Below, one piece after another: positions 9,343 through 18,284 of a stretch of DNA of 64,000 nucleotides. A program made the translations under genes and the position numbers. The notes under the pieces were generated by a model. That model had not been told where the DNA came from. It did no database searches and saw nothing but the letters and a program-made list of their open reading frames with translations. Within the stretch, counting starts at the first letter, position 1, and each line of letters starts with the position of its first letter. The stretch comes from Flavobacterium hydatis. Lineage in GTDB: Bacteria; Bacteroidota; Bacteroidia; Flavobacteriales; Flavobacteriaceae. Location of the stretch: contig NZ_JPRM01000006.1 of NCBI RefSeq assembly GCF_000737695.1, positions 124,001 through 188,000 on the forward strand, given 5' to 3'.

Positions 9343-10350
9343 TTAATTCAATAAATCTGATTTTTGATTTTCTAATTCACAATATAAATCTTTTACATCT
9401 TGTGAACTATCTTTATGTAATATCAAATTAGCCGTATCTGTATATACAAAAATAGTGTTTTTTAATCCTAAAAAAGTAGTATGCTTATCTGAGCCTATAA
9501 CCATGTTTCCGTATTTATCTACAAAATGTCCTTTAGTAATTAAATAATCATAAACAGACTCAAAAGATCCCAAATCAGACCATGCAAAAGCAGCAGGTAC
9601 AACTTTTATTTTCTTACTTCGCTCCATTACAGCATAATCAATACTTATTGAAGGAATTTCTAAAGATAATTCTAAATCTAAATTACCATTTTGATTAAGT
9701 TCCCAAGTTTTTTTAGATTTTTCATACACATCTGGTTGATAAGCTTTCAATTCATCTAATAAAACACCTGCTTTAAAACAAAACATTCCACTATTCCATA
9801 AAAAATTTCCTTGCGCAATAAAACTTTTTGCAGTTACACTATTAGGCTTTTCCCGAAACGAAATTACATCGTCTCCTTTTGATTCTATATAACCATATCC
9901 TGTTTCAGGCTTAGTAGGTAAGATTCCAAAAGTCACAATGTATCCTTCTTTTGCTTTTTCTATTGCTTTTTCTATTGCTTTATTATACTCCTCCATTACA
10001 TCAATAATATGATCTGAAGGCGTTACAATCAGAATATCATCAGGTTGCGAAGCAAAGGCCGCAAATGCAATAGCCGCCGCTGTATTTCTTGGAGTTGATT
10101 CAACAATGTTTATGTAAGGCATTTCTAACTTATTCATTACTTTTTCACTCAAATGACAATTATCAACATTTCCAACGACCATTACTTTATCAGCTAAACC
10201 TGTATTTCGTTCTACTGTCATTTCAAACAATGATTTTTCTTCGAAAATTTCTAAATATTGTTTAGGTTGACTTTTACGAGAAAGTGGCCATAATCTACTT
10301 CCTACTCCTCCGGTTAAAATAACATGTATAATTGAATTCTTTGTATTCAT
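9343..10350 (-). CDS. manC: Mannose-1-phosphate guanylyltransferase
   Basis: A 335-residue nucleotidyltransferase with the signature GGVGSRLWPLSRKSQPKQ at residues 14-31, plus the FREKPN and LWNSGMF motifs of this family. It makes GDP-mannose from mannose-1-phosphate and GTP. It is shorter than the bifunctional enzymes of about 470-480 residues, since the C-terminal cupin (phosphomannose isomerase) domain is absent; the isomerase must be encoded elsewhere. It sits between the TviB-type dehydrogenase and rmlB with short spacers and is presumably cotranscribed with them. GDP-mannose may be used directly or converted to GDP-fucose by enzymes outside the window. Confidence 0.9.
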   Translation of the reverse strand: MNTKNSIIHVILTGGVGSRLWPLSRKSQPKQYLEIFEEKSLFEMTVERNTGLADKVMVVGNVDNCHLSEKVMNKLEMPYINIVESTPRNTAAAIAFAAFASQPDDILIVTPSDHIIDVMEEYNKAIEKAIEKAKEGYIVTFGILPTKPETGYGYIESKGDDVISFREKPNSVTAKSFIAQGNFLWNSGMFCFKAGVLLDELKAYQPDVYEKSKKTWELNQNGNLDLELSLEIPSISIDYAVMERSKKIKVVPAAFAWSDLGSFESVYDYLITKGHFVDKYGNMVIGSDKHTTFLGLKNTIFVYTDTANLILHKDSSQDVKDLYCELENQKSDLLN

Positions 10351-10380
10351 CTTTTTATTAATAAACTGAATTATTTCTTT

Positions 10381-11664
10381 TTATAACCTACTATCAGATA
10401 TATTTCCTAACACACCTTTTACATCATACAATAAACTATTCGTTTTTTGTAATTCTGTAAAGTTTAAATTTAAAAAATCTGTATGTGCTACTCCTAAGAC
10501 AACAGCATCAAATTTTTCTTTAGGAATTGTATTTGTTATATCTAATCTATATTCTTTATGTACTTCTTCTAAACTTGCTAATGGGTCAAATATTGTAATT
10601 GCAATACCATATTCTTTTAAAGCTAGTATTAAATCTACAATTTTAGTATTGCGAACATCAGGACAATTCTCTTTAAATGTAATTCCAAGCATTAAAAGAT
10701 TAGCTCCATTTACCGAAATCCCTTTTTTCAACATTAACTTCACTACTTGAGAGGCAATGTATTCTCCCATACTGTCATTTAAACGTCGTCCTGCTAAAAT
10801 AATTTCAGGGTGATATCCAAATTCTTGAGCGCGTTGTGCCAAATAATAAGGATCTACACCTATGCAATGACCTCCAACTAATCCAGGTTTAAATGGTAGA
10901 AAATTCCACTTTGTTCCTGCAGCTTTTAAAACAGCCTGTGTATCAATTTGCATCAAATTGAATATTTTTGCTAATTCATTTACAAATGCGATATTAATAT
11001 CTCTTTGTGAATTTTCAATCACCTTTGCCGCTTCAGCAACTTTTATTGTTGGTGCCAAATGCGTTCCAGCTGTAATAACAGTTTTATACAAATCATCAAC
11101 TCTCTTACCTATTTCTGGAGTTGAACCCGATGTTACTTTTAATATTTTTTCGACAGTATGCTCTTTATCTCCAGGATTAATTCTTTCTGGCGAATAACCC
11201 GCATAAAAATCAATATTATATTTTAATCCAGATATTTTTTCCAAAACTGGTACGCATTCCTCTTCTGTTACTCCAGGGTAAACAGTAGATTCATAAATAA
11301 CAATATCTCCGTTTTTTAAAACAGAACCAACTGTTTCGCTTGATTTATATAAGGGAGTTAAATCTGGTCTATTATTTTTATCAACTGGAGTTGGTACTGT
11401 AACAATATAATAATTACAATCTTTTATATCTTCTATTTTAGAAGTACAATATAAGCCAACAGTATCTCCAACTTTATCAAGTAATACTTTTTGTAGTGTT
11501 ATATCATCAACTTCTAATGTTGTATCAGTACCCGATTGCAAAGAGCTAATTCTGGACTGATTGATGTCGAAACCAACAACAGGATATTTTGTTGCAAATA
11601 ACCTAGCCAATGGCAAACCAACATAACCTAAGCCTATAACTGCTATTTTTATGTTTTTATCCAT
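10381..11664 (-). CDS. UDP-N-acetylhexosamine 6-dehydrogenase (TviB/WbpA family)
   Basis: A 427-residue UDP-sugar dehydrogenase with the NAD motif VIGLGYVGLPLA at residues 9-20, a central YAGYSPERINPGDKEH segment and the catalytic Cys in GGHCIGVDPYY. The sequence, including the LQSGTDTTLEVDD segment, resembles TviB (Vi antigen) and WbpA, which oxidise UDP-GlcNAc or UDP-GalNAc to the uronic acid. Because a WbpP/TviC-type 4-epimerase is encoded in the same locus, UDP-GalNAcA is the likely product. It is the first gene after a terminator and a structured leader, so it probably heads its own transcript. The exact epimer used is inferred. Confidence 0.86.
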   Translation of the reverse strand: MDKNIKIAVIGLGYVGLPLARLFATKYPVVGFDINQSRISSLQSGTDTTLEVDDITLQKVLLDKVGDTVGLYCTSKIEDIKDCNYYIVTVPTPVDKNNRPDLTPLYKSSETVGSVLKNGDIVIYESTVYPGVTEEECVPVLEKISGLKYNIDFYAGYSPERINPGDKEHTVEKILKVTSGSTPEIGKRVDDLYKTVITAGTHLAPTIKVAEAAKVIENSQRDINIAFVNELAKIFNLMQIDTQAVLKAAGTKWNFLPFKPGLVGGHCIGVDPYYLAQRAQEFGYHPEIILAGRRLNDSMGEYIASQVVKLMLKKGISVNGANLLMLGITFKENCPDVRNTKIVDLILALKEYGIAITIFDPLASLEEVHKEYRLDITNTIPKEKFDAVVLGVAHTDFLNLNFTELQKTNSLLYDVKGVLGNISDSRL

Positions 11665-11711
11665 TATTACTAGTCTTTTTTAGTTATTTTAATCATTTAT
11701 TAACACAGCTC

Positions 11712-11746
11712 CGCTTATCCAAGTCACATTTTGACACAGATAAGCG
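11712..11746 (-). promoter_or_regulatory. Nested stem-loop in the leader of the TviB-type gene
   Basis: The arms CGCTTATC (11712-11719) and GATAAGCG (11739-11746) are perfect inverted repeats. Inside them lies a second pair, GTCA (11723-11726) and TGAC (11732-11735), separated by symmetric 3-base internal loops and a 5-base apex. The structure lies about 50 bases upstream of the gene start and downstream of a TATATTTG box. It is not followed by a T run on the minus strand, so it does not look like a terminator. It may be an ops-like pause/loading site for the nearby UpxY-type protein or another riboregulatory element. Confidence 0.55.
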
Positions 11747-11761
11747 AACATACAATTTCGG

Positions 11762-11769
11762 CAAATATA
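11762..11769 (-). promoter_or_regulatory. Candidate -7 box TATATTTG
   Basis: The minus strand reads TATATTTG, matching the Bacteroidota -7 consensus TAnnTTTG, about 100 bases upstream of the TviB-type dehydrogenase gene. No TTG lies at the expected 17-23 base distance, so the assignment rests on one box. The identical octamer precedes the Wza-like gene at the head of the locus. Confidence 0.4.
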
Positions 11770-11902
11770 CCATAATAAGGCTATTAATTGGATATCAAAA
11801 ACCATGGAAAAATCAAAAAATAGACTATTCAACATAAAAAAAACACAACCAACTAAAAATCAACACTAAAAATTCATCTCATAAAAATGTTAAACACAAA
11901 AA

Positions 11903-11922
11903 AATCACTAAAATTAGTGATT
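11903..11922 (-). terminator. Intrinsic terminator downstream of the upxY-like gene
   Basis: AATCACTAA (11903-11911) and TTAGTGATT (11914-11922) are perfect inverted repeats with a 2-base centre, preceded by A and followed by T runs on the plus strand, so the element would work in both directions. It lies about 50 bases after the stop of the UpxY/NusG-like gene and splits the polysaccharide locus into two likely transcription units. Confidence 0.75.
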
Positions 11923-11970
11923 CTTTTTTATCATAAACTCTTACAAGTAGTCTTCATTTATCTTATTAAT

Positions 11971-12435
11971 TTATTTGTATTTTATCTTCAACACACAACC
12001 TAATGATTCCAAAACCAAAATATAATGAGTATTCGATATTTCCTGAACAATTGCATCCTGATTACTAAAAGCTCCAGAATCTAGTTTTATTTTATCTCCA
12101 ATTTTAAATGGAGCCACAGAAACTTCACTAATAGTTGGAGAATTCAAACTATTTTTAATAACATTTATTTCTTCATCTCTTACAATTGCTGGCTTTCCCA
12201 ACCAAAACAAATAACGAATTACCCCAGGAGTTTGAAACACTAAGTTTCTATCCAAATCTCCTAACTGAACAAAGACATAAGAATTAAATAAAGGAACTTC
12301 TACCTTTTTTTTTCTGTCTGACCATTGTCTAATTTGAGTAATTAATGGACAATAAGATGTAATACCAATTTTATTTAATTGGTCCGCTACTTTTTTTTCC
12401 CATTTGGGCTTCGTATAAACTACGTACCAATTCAT
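11971..12435 (-). CDS. UpxY/NusG-like transcription antiterminator
   Basis: A 154-residue NusG paralog. The NGN domain (about residues 1-95) opens with MNWYVVYTKPKWEKKVADQL and contains VFQTPGVIRYLFWLGKPA; a C-terminal KOW domain begins near FKIGDKIKLDSGAFSNQDAIV. It is shorter than housekeeping NusG and matches the UpxY/LoaP/RfaH-type specialised paralogs that help RNA polymerase read through terminators in long polysaccharide operons. In Bacteroides, UpxY genes head their own capsule operons; here the gene is the fifth of the locus and is followed by a hairpin terminator and a structured leader before the next gene. Regulation of the downstream segment by this protein is inferred from position. 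Confidence 0.85.
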   Translation of the reverse strand: MNWYVVYTKPKWEKKVADQLNKIGITSYCPLITQIRQWSDRKKKVEVPLFNSYVFVQLGDLDRNLVFQTPGVIRYLFWLGKPAIVRDEEINVIKNSLNSPTISEVSVAPFKIGDKIKLDSGAFSNQDAIVQEISNTHYILVLESLGCVLKIKYK

Positions 12436-12507
12436 TATTTATTATTTATTATGAGATTTACTTATAAACATTTATACAATAATCCTCCATTAACCACAAT
12501 CAAGATC

Positions 12508-13899
12508 CTAAGAACCAATCCCTAAATAAACGAATCCAATTTCTTCTAATTCTTCTCTATTTAATATATTCCTCCCGTCAAAAACAAAAGCTGGCTTTTG
12601 CATAGAATCATATATTTTTGTCCAATCATAACCTACAAATTCATCCCATTCTGTTAGTACTGCAATTGCATGCGCTCCATTACAAGCATCATAAGCATTA
12701 TCAGAAGTTGCAACCATTTTTGCGTTTTCTTCTATACTTCTAGTTTCTAAATAATTTAAATCATTCAGCATTTTTATTCTAGAAACTTTAGGGTCATACA
12801 CAGCAATCATTGCTTGTTCATTAATTAAATCATCTGCTACATAAATCGCAGCTGACTCACGAGTATCATTTGTATCTTTTTTAAAGGCCCAACCTAAAAA
12901 TGCTATTTTTTTTCCTGAAACAGTATTATATAATGTTTGAACTATTTTACTAGAAAACCTTCTTTTTTGGTGGTCATTCATAATAATAACCTGTTCCCAA
13001 TAATCAGCCACTTCATGCAATCCGTATGTTTTAGCAATATACACTAAATTTAGGATATCTTTTTGAAAACAAGATCCACCGAATCCAACAGAAGCTTTAA
13101 GAAACTTAGAACCGATTCTGGTATCCATTCCGATTGCTCTAGCTACTTCATTTACATCTGCTCCCGTTTTCTCACACAATTCAGACATTGCATTAATTGA
13201 AGATATTCTTTGGGCTAAAAATGCATTTGCTGTCAATTTTGATAATTCCGACGACCATACATTTGTAGTAAGTATTTTATCTGATGCTACCCAATTTGAA
13301 TATACTTCTACTAAAGCATCTATTGCTGCTTTACCTTCTTTTGTGGTATCTCCACCAATTAAGATTCTATCCGGATTTAATAAATCTGTTACCGCTGTTC
13401 CTTCAGCTAAAAATTCAGGATTTGATAGTATTTGAAACTGAACTCCATTTCCTGTATTATCCAAAATACTCTTGATGGCCTCAGCAGTTCGTACTGGTAA
13501 TGTCGATTTTTCGACTACAATCTTATTATCTTTTGCAATTTTTGCAATTTGTCTTGCACATAATTCGATATACTTCAAATCTGCCGCCATCCCTTTACCC
13601 TTTCCATAGGTTTTGGTAGGTGTATTTACAGATATGAAAATAATTTGAGCCTCATCAATAGCTTTTTCAACATTGGTAGAGAAAAATAAATTTCGTCCTC
13701 TAGCTTCTCCTACAATTTTATCAAGGCCTGGCTCATAAATAGGAATATTATTAGTATCCTCATCATTCCACGCATTGATTCTTTCTTCATTTAAATCAAC
13801 TACTGTAACTTGTATATGCGGACATTTTTGCGCAATAACTGCCATTGTTGGCCCTCCAACATAACCCGCTCCAATACAACAAATCTTTGTGATTTTCAT
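12508..13899 (-). CDS. ugd: UDP-glucose 6-dehydrogenase, eukaryote-like type
   Basis: This 463-residue enzyme opens with [19 protein letters not shown] and contains [49 protein letters not shown], the catalytic-Cys motif [16 protein letters not shown] and FAFKKDTxDTRES-type sequence (here [14 protein letters not shown]). These blocks are closely similar to animal UGDH as I remember it, and differ from the shorter bacterial Ugd of about 390-430 residues. It oxidises UDP-glucose to UDP-glucuronate for polysaccharide synthesis. It lies between the 4-epimerase and the antiterminator genes, spaced by 56 and 72 bases. Confidence 0.92.
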   Translation of the reverse strand: MKITKICCIGAGYVGGPTMAVIAQKCPHIQVTVVDLNEERINAWNDEDTNNIPIYEPGLDKIVGEARGRNLFFSTNVEKAIDEAQIIFISVNTPTKTYGKGKGMAADLKYIELCARQIAKIAKDNKIVVEKSTLPVRTAEAIKSILDNTGNGVQFQILSNPEFLAEGTAVTDLLNPDRILIGGDTTKEGKAAIDALVEVYSNWVASDKILTTNVWSSELSKLTANAFLAQRISSINAMSELCEKTGADVNEVARAIGMDTRIGSKFLKASVGFGGSCFQKDILNLVYIAKTYGLHEVADYWEQVIIMNDHQKRRFSSKIVQTLYNTVSGKKIAFLGWAFKKDTNDTRESAAIYVADDLINEQAMIAVYDPKVSRIKMLNDLNYLETRSIEENAKMVATSDNAYDACNGAHAIAVLTEWDEFVGYDWTKIYDSMQKPAFVFDGRNILNREELEEIGFVYLGIGS

Positions 13900-13955
13900 C
13901 TAATTAAATTTATAAATGTTTTATTTTATATTTTTCATTCTACATTAAAAGAATG

Positions 13956-14936
13956 TTATTCTTTCAAATTGTTCCAATACCAACTTACGGCTTCTTTCAA
14001 GCCTTCTTGTAATGAGTATTTAGGATTGTAATCCAGTAGTCTTTTCGCTTTATCAATACTTGCTAAAGAATGCGGAATATCCCCTGCTCTATTGGGGCCA
14101 TATATTATTTCTACTGAAGCTATTTTAGAATCATACTCAGACAAATATTCTTTCAAATAACCTACTAAGTCATTTAATGTATTTCTATCTCCGTACGCTG
14201 TATTATAAACCGTATTTATTGCTTCAGGATTCTTTGTCGCAATTGCCAAAGCATTCATCTGAATCACATTATCTATATAAGTAAAATCTCGAGAGAAATT
14301 CCCATCTCCATTAATCAACGGACTTTCTAATGCCATTAATTGCATAACAAATTTAGGAATCACAGCAGCATATGCTCCTTTCGGATCTTGCTTTCTCCCA
14401 AAAACATTAAAGTAACGCAATCCGATAGTTTCTAAACCATAAGTTCTACTGAAAATTTCAGCATACAATTCATTAACATATTTTGTAATTGCATAAGGCG
14501 ACAATGGCTTACCTATAACTTCTTCCACCTTAGGTAATCCTTCTGAATCTCCATAAGTAGACGAACTCGCAGCATAAATAAACCTTTTTACTTTAGCATC
14601 TCGTGAAGCTACCAGCATATTTAAGAAACCTGAAACATTAACATCATTGGTTGTAATTGGATCATTTATCGACCTTGGAACTGAACCTAAAGCTGCTTCG
14701 TGCAAAACATAATCAACTCCTTGTACAGCATTAACACAATCTTCAATATCACGAATATCTCCTTCTATTAATTTAAAATTAATATTCGAGATAAAATCTT
14801 TTAAATTGTGTCGATGTCCTGTCGAAAAATTATCTAAACAAACAACTTTATGTCCTTGCTCTAAAAAATATTCGCAAAGATTTGAACCAATAAACCCAGC
14901 TCCTCCTGTAATTAATATCGTGTTTTGTAATTCCAT
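13956..14936 (-). CDS. UDP-N-acetylglucosamine 4-epimerase (WbpP/TviC type)
   Basis: This 326-residue SDR protein has the NAD motif GGAGFIGSN (residues 11-19), the ASSSTYGD motif with its catalytic Ser/Thr, and the YAITK (YxxxK) pair. Blocks such as VDYVLHEAALGSVPRSINDP, GKPLSPYAITKYVNELYAE and GLRYFNVFGRKQDPKGAYAA are very close to Pseudomonas WbpP, which interconverts UDP-GlcNAc and UDP-GalNAc. With the TviB-type dehydrogenase it would provide UDP-GalNAcA, as in Vi antigen and O6 antigen synthesis. It follows the kinase gene with a 26-base spacer. The residue controlling N-acetyl preference was not located, so substrate choice rests on overall similarity. Confidence 0.86.
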   Translation of the reverse strand: MELQNTILITGGAGFIGSNLCEYFLEQGHKVVCLDNFSTGHRHNLKDFISNINFKLIEGDIRDIEDCVNAVQGVDYVLHEAALGSVPRSINDPITTNDVNVSGFLNMLVASRDAKVKRFIYAASSSTYGDSEGLPKVEEVIGKPLSPYAITKYVNELYAEIFSRTYGLETIGLRYFNVFGRKQDPKGAYAAVIPKFVMQLMALESPLINGDGNFSRDFTYIDNVIQMNALAIATKNPEAINTVYNTAYGDRNTLNDLVGYLKEYLSEYDSKIASVEIIYGPNRAGDIPHSLASIDKAKRLLDYNPKYSLQEGLKEAVSWYWNNLKE

Positions 14937-14962
14937 AATTAATACTTTAAAGTTACTCGATA

Positions 14963-17398
14963 TTATTTTTTACTCAATTTATTAAATATAGACTGCATAA
15001 AACTTGGCTTTTCAGCCTCTTCATGATATCCGTTAGAATAATTACCATAACCGTAAGTTGTACCGTATTTAGCTTTATTCTCGAATCCATTCAAGACTAT
15101 ACTCGCATTTGTTAGCTCACCTCTTTTTACCCTATTATTCAACAACGTAATCATATCCTTTTTGGTATAATTCTGCCTCACAATATATAGCGTTACATCA
15201 CTATATTGTGCCAATTCTAAAGAATCAGAAACAAGTCCAACTGGAGGTGTATCTAAGATAATATAATCATATTTTTTCTTCAACTCATCCATAAATTCTT
15301 TCATAGTCTCTCCTAAAATTAATTCTGAAGGATTTGGAGGAACTGGCCCTGACAGTATAACATCCAGATATGGTATATTGGTCGCATTCGTAATCTCTGC
15401 TAGGCTTTTTTTCTTAATCAAATAATTCACGACTCCAACTTCATTAGTCAAATTAAATTCTTCCGCCAATCTTGGTTTTCTTAAATCCAAACCAATAATA
15501 ACAGTTCTTTTTTCGCTCAAGGCGAAAACAGTAGCAATATTAATCGAACAAAATGTTTTTCCTTCACCACTTACCGACGAAGTTATCATTAATGTTTTTG
15601 CTCCATCAACTTGTTGCTTTTTATATAAAAACTGTAATGAAGAACGTATTGCTCTAAACGATTCTGACAATGCCGATTTTGGCCTGTCGAAAACTGCTAA
15701 ACTAGATGCTTCTCCACTTACTCCAATTACTCCAATTAACGGAATCTGAGTTTGCTTGCTAACATCTTCTATATTCTGAATCGAATTATTAATAAAGAAA
15801 AGAGCCAAAATCACAACTAACGGAATCAGCAACCCTAAAAATAATGCCAAAACATAATTAACAGATGTTTTAGGCCCTATTAATCCTCCGCCAACATCTT
15901 TGGCCGGATCTATAAAATGAATATCTGATAGATTGGCTGCTTTTACAATATCAGCTTCACTCCTTTTTTGAAGAAATGTGCTATAAATATTATCACTTAA
16001 ATCATACTTTCTTTTAATCTTTAATAATTCTTGCTGCTCTTCTGGTAACTTCTTTATGGTACTTTCTGTTTGGCCAATTTTACTATTGACCATTGCCAAA
16101 TCATACTGCAATGAGGCTTTTGCCGAAGCTATATTTTCTAACAGTACGTTTTTGACAGCCATCATTTGATTATCAAAATCTTTAAAAATTTTATCACTTT
16201 TTACAGCATAAGCCATTTCTGATCTTTGTGTAGAAAGCGAAATTAATTTAGAAACATTTACAACAATATTTGGATCTTCAATTCCGGCTACTGATGGTGC
16301 TGGTAATTTAGAATAATCAACACTATTTTTCAAATATGCTTTTAACGAATTATAATAAGCTACTTTACGGGTAATTTCATCTCTTTCGATATCAAAATCC
16401 ATAATCTTGTCCGAAAACTTAGCTCCTCCTTCTTCTATGTTATAAACGTTTTTACCTTTTCTGAATGACTTTAACTCATCTCCTGTTTCTTTCAGCTGAG
16501 ATTCCATTGCTACAAGTGTACTGTCAATAAAATTAATTGTATTTGTAGCAAACTGGTTCTTACTATCAAGCTGGATTTTCATCAACATTTTTACGGTAGA
16601 ATTTAAATACTCTACCATTCTTGCTTTGTTCGTTCCTTGCATCCCTAAGGTAAGTATAGAACCGCCTCTTTCGTCCGATTGTACATTAACTCCTCTATAT
16701 CTTGCTACCGTCCCGTCAAAATCATTAAATCTTATAAAATATTCTTTGCCTTTATAAAACCCTGGATTATCATTTATCTGCAATTTCCAATTTAAAAAAG
16801 GTAACGAAACTTGCTCACCAACTTTATACTTTTTTACAAATTCGCCAATTTCAACAGCAGTATTACTACGAGAATTATTTGTATAAGTAATTAATGAAAC
16901 CGAATTATTCTCAAAAGGAATTCTGATTTCATATTCATTATCACTTAAAAATTTAATACTTATTAACGAACCTGCTAATTGTCCTTTTGATTTATCGATA
17001 GTCACATAAAAAGGAACTGCTCCGTAAGCATCTACCAAATTATACTCTCCTTGTTCTAAATAATCTATATAATATTGTAGTTTATCTACAACTAGCTCGT
17101 TATGAGACCGAGATTGCAACACTGTAGTTGTGCTAGTCATCTGATCTGATGTTCCGCCCCAATTAAAAACCAGACTTGTATTTGAGGTGAAAAATGGATT
17201 ATTTTCTTCTTTTATGGAAATCAAAGTTTCCATTCCGTAAATTTTTTCTTTGCGAATATTTACTTGATAAGCAATTGCAAAAGCAATAATTAAGCTCACT
17301 AAAAACCACTTCCAATACCCTCCGATTTTTAATAAAAATCCTTTCAAATCAAAACTTGATTGATTATCAAAAATCGAAAAATCTCTTATATCTAACAT
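14963..17398 (-). CDS. Wzc-like polysaccharide biosynthesis tyrosine autokinase
   Basis: An 811-residue BY-kinase. A Wzz-type co-polymerase module has membrane segments near residues 32-47 and 505-530 and a long coiled-coil periplasmic part. The cytoplasmic kinase has Walker A SGEGKT at residues 610-615, Walker A' IIGLDLRKPRL near 634-644 and Walker B YIILDTPP near 712-719. The C-terminal tail (residues about 778-791) is a cluster of five Tyr within YGTTYGYGNYSNGY, the expected autophosphorylation sites. It controls polymerisation and export of the polysaccharide at the inner membrane, working with the Wza-like lipoprotein encoded 15 bases upstream. No phosphatase (Wzb) gene was seen nearby. 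Confidence 0.93.
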   Translation of the reverse strand: MLDIRDFSIFDNQSSFDLKGFLLKIGGYWKWFLVSLIIAFAIAYQVNIRKEKIYGMETLISIKEENNPFFTSNTSLVFNWGGTSDQMTSTTTVLQSRSHNELVVDKLQYYIDYLEQGEYNLVDAYGAVPFYVTIDKSKGQLAGSLISIKFLSDNEYEIRIPFENNSVSLITYTNNSRSNTAVEIGEFVKKYKVGEQVSLPFLNWKLQINDNPGFYKGKEYFIRFNDFDGTVARYRGVNVQSDERGGSILTLGMQGTNKARMVEYLNSTVKMLMKIQLDSKNQFATNTINFIDSTLVAMESQLKETGDELKSFRKGKNVYNIEEGGAKFSDKIMDFDIERDEITRKVAYYNSLKAYLKNSVDYSKLPAPSVAGIEDPNIVVNVSKLISLSTQRSEMAYAVKSDKIFKDFDNQMMAVKNVLLENIASAKASLQYDLAMVNSKIGQTESTIKKLPEEQQELLKIKRKYDLSDNIYSTFLQKRSEADIVKAANLSDIHFIDPAKDVGGGLIGPKTSVNYVLALFLGLLIPLVVILALFFINNSIQNIEDVSKQTQIPLIGVIGVSGEASSLAVFDRPKSALSESFRAIRSSLQFLYKKQQVDGAKTLMITSSVSGEGKTFCSINIATVFALSEKRTVIIGLDLRKPRLAEEFNLTNEVGVVNYLIKKKSLAEITNATNIPYLDVILSGPVPPNPSELILGETMKEFMDELKKKYDYIILDTPPVGLVSDSLELAQYSDVTLYIVRQNYTKKDMITLLNNRVKRGELTNASIVLNGFENKAKYGTTYGYGNYSNGYHEEAEKPSFMQSIFNKLSKK

Positions 17399-17413
17399 TC
17401 TATTAGTAGGTTT

Positions 17414-18211
17414 TTAAAGTTTTAAAAGTAAAAATGTAGTTGTTGCCAAAGAAATTATCGTAATTATTGTTCCTATAGACTCTATTCCTGTTTTACCTGT
17501 TCCCCAAGTTTTTTGCTTAAGTGGTTTTACATATATATAGTCATTTGGCTGCAAATAGTAGTAAGGAGATTTCATTACATTAAGATCAGTAAGATCTATA
17601 TCGTGCATTTCGACTCCTGTAGGTGATTGACGAATTATGGTAACTGCCTTTCTGTTTCCTGTAATTGTAATATCGCCAGAGTTAGCGATAGCTTGCATTA
17701 CATTTACATTTTGCTGAAAAAGTGTTTTGGTACCTGGAGATCCTATTTCTCCATTTACTGTATATCTAAAACCAGCAAGCTTTACTGTAACAAAAATATT
17801 AGCCTCTGCTTTAAAATGTTCATCTAATAATTGTTTCTCAATTTTAATACGCACTTCTTCAAGTGTATATCCCATAACATTGATTTCTCCTAGAATTGGC
17901 ATTCTAATATTTCCATGATCATCTACCGTAAAACCATCAAAATACAAACCTGCCTCTGAACGCGCAGAATTTTGTCCGCTTACTTTTTCTGTAGTATTAA
18001 AAATTGCAACTAATTTGGGATCAATAGCTTTTATATCAATGCTTAAAACATCATTTGTTTGCAAACGATATGGTTTTGATTCTACAGCGGCAATATTACT
18101 TTCTGTTCCAGTTGCTCCTTTATCTTGTAAATAAACTAAATCATTTAATGGTATACAAGAAGTGAAAAGTGCTCCAATAAGCAGCAACAGATAAAAAGAG
18201 TTTTTGTTCAT
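17414..18211 (-). CDS. Wza-like polysaccharide export lipoprotein
   Basis: A 265-residue lipoprotein: the signal sequence ends in a lipobox (LFTSC) with Cys19 as the lipidated residue. The Poly_export domain begins near residue 48 (YRLQTNDVLSIDIKAIDP) and is followed by an SLBB domain (FRYTVNGEIGSPGTKTLFQQ). A C-terminal hydrophobic helix at about residues 240-263 may be the outer-membrane-spanning helix seen in Wza. It is the first gene of the polysaccharide locus, directly before the Wzc-like kinase, and should form the outer-membrane export channel. A TATATTTG box lies 18-25 bases upstream of the start. Confidence 0.9.
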   Translation of the reverse strand: MNKNSFYLLLLIGALFTSCIPLNDLVYLQDKGATGTESNIAAVESKPYRLQTNDVLSIDIKAIDPKLVAIFNTTEKVSGQNSARSEAGLYFDGFTVDDHGNIRMPILGEINVMGYTLEEVRIKIEKQLLDEHFKAEANIFVTVKLAGFRYTVNGEIGSPGTKTLFQQNVNVMQAIANSGDITITGNRKAVTIIRQSPTGVEMHDIDLTDLNVMKSPYYYLQPNDYIYVKPLKQKTWGTGKTGIESIGTIITIISLATTTFLLLKL

Positions 18212-18228
18212 TTGTAGAATTTTAACAG

Positions 18229-18236
18229 CAAATATA
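18229..18236 (-). promoter_or_regulatory. Candidate -7 box TATATTTG before the wza-like gene
   Basis: The minus strand reads TATATTTG in the spacer between recR and the Wza-like gene, matching TAnnTTTG. The predicted start would leave a leader of about 10 bases. A TTG -33 box is not present at the usual distance. It is the likely head of the polysaccharide transcript. Confidence 0.4.
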
Positions 18237-18284
18237 GCTTTTCATTTACTATTTAGAAAATATCGATTTTGATTAAAGAATCAG

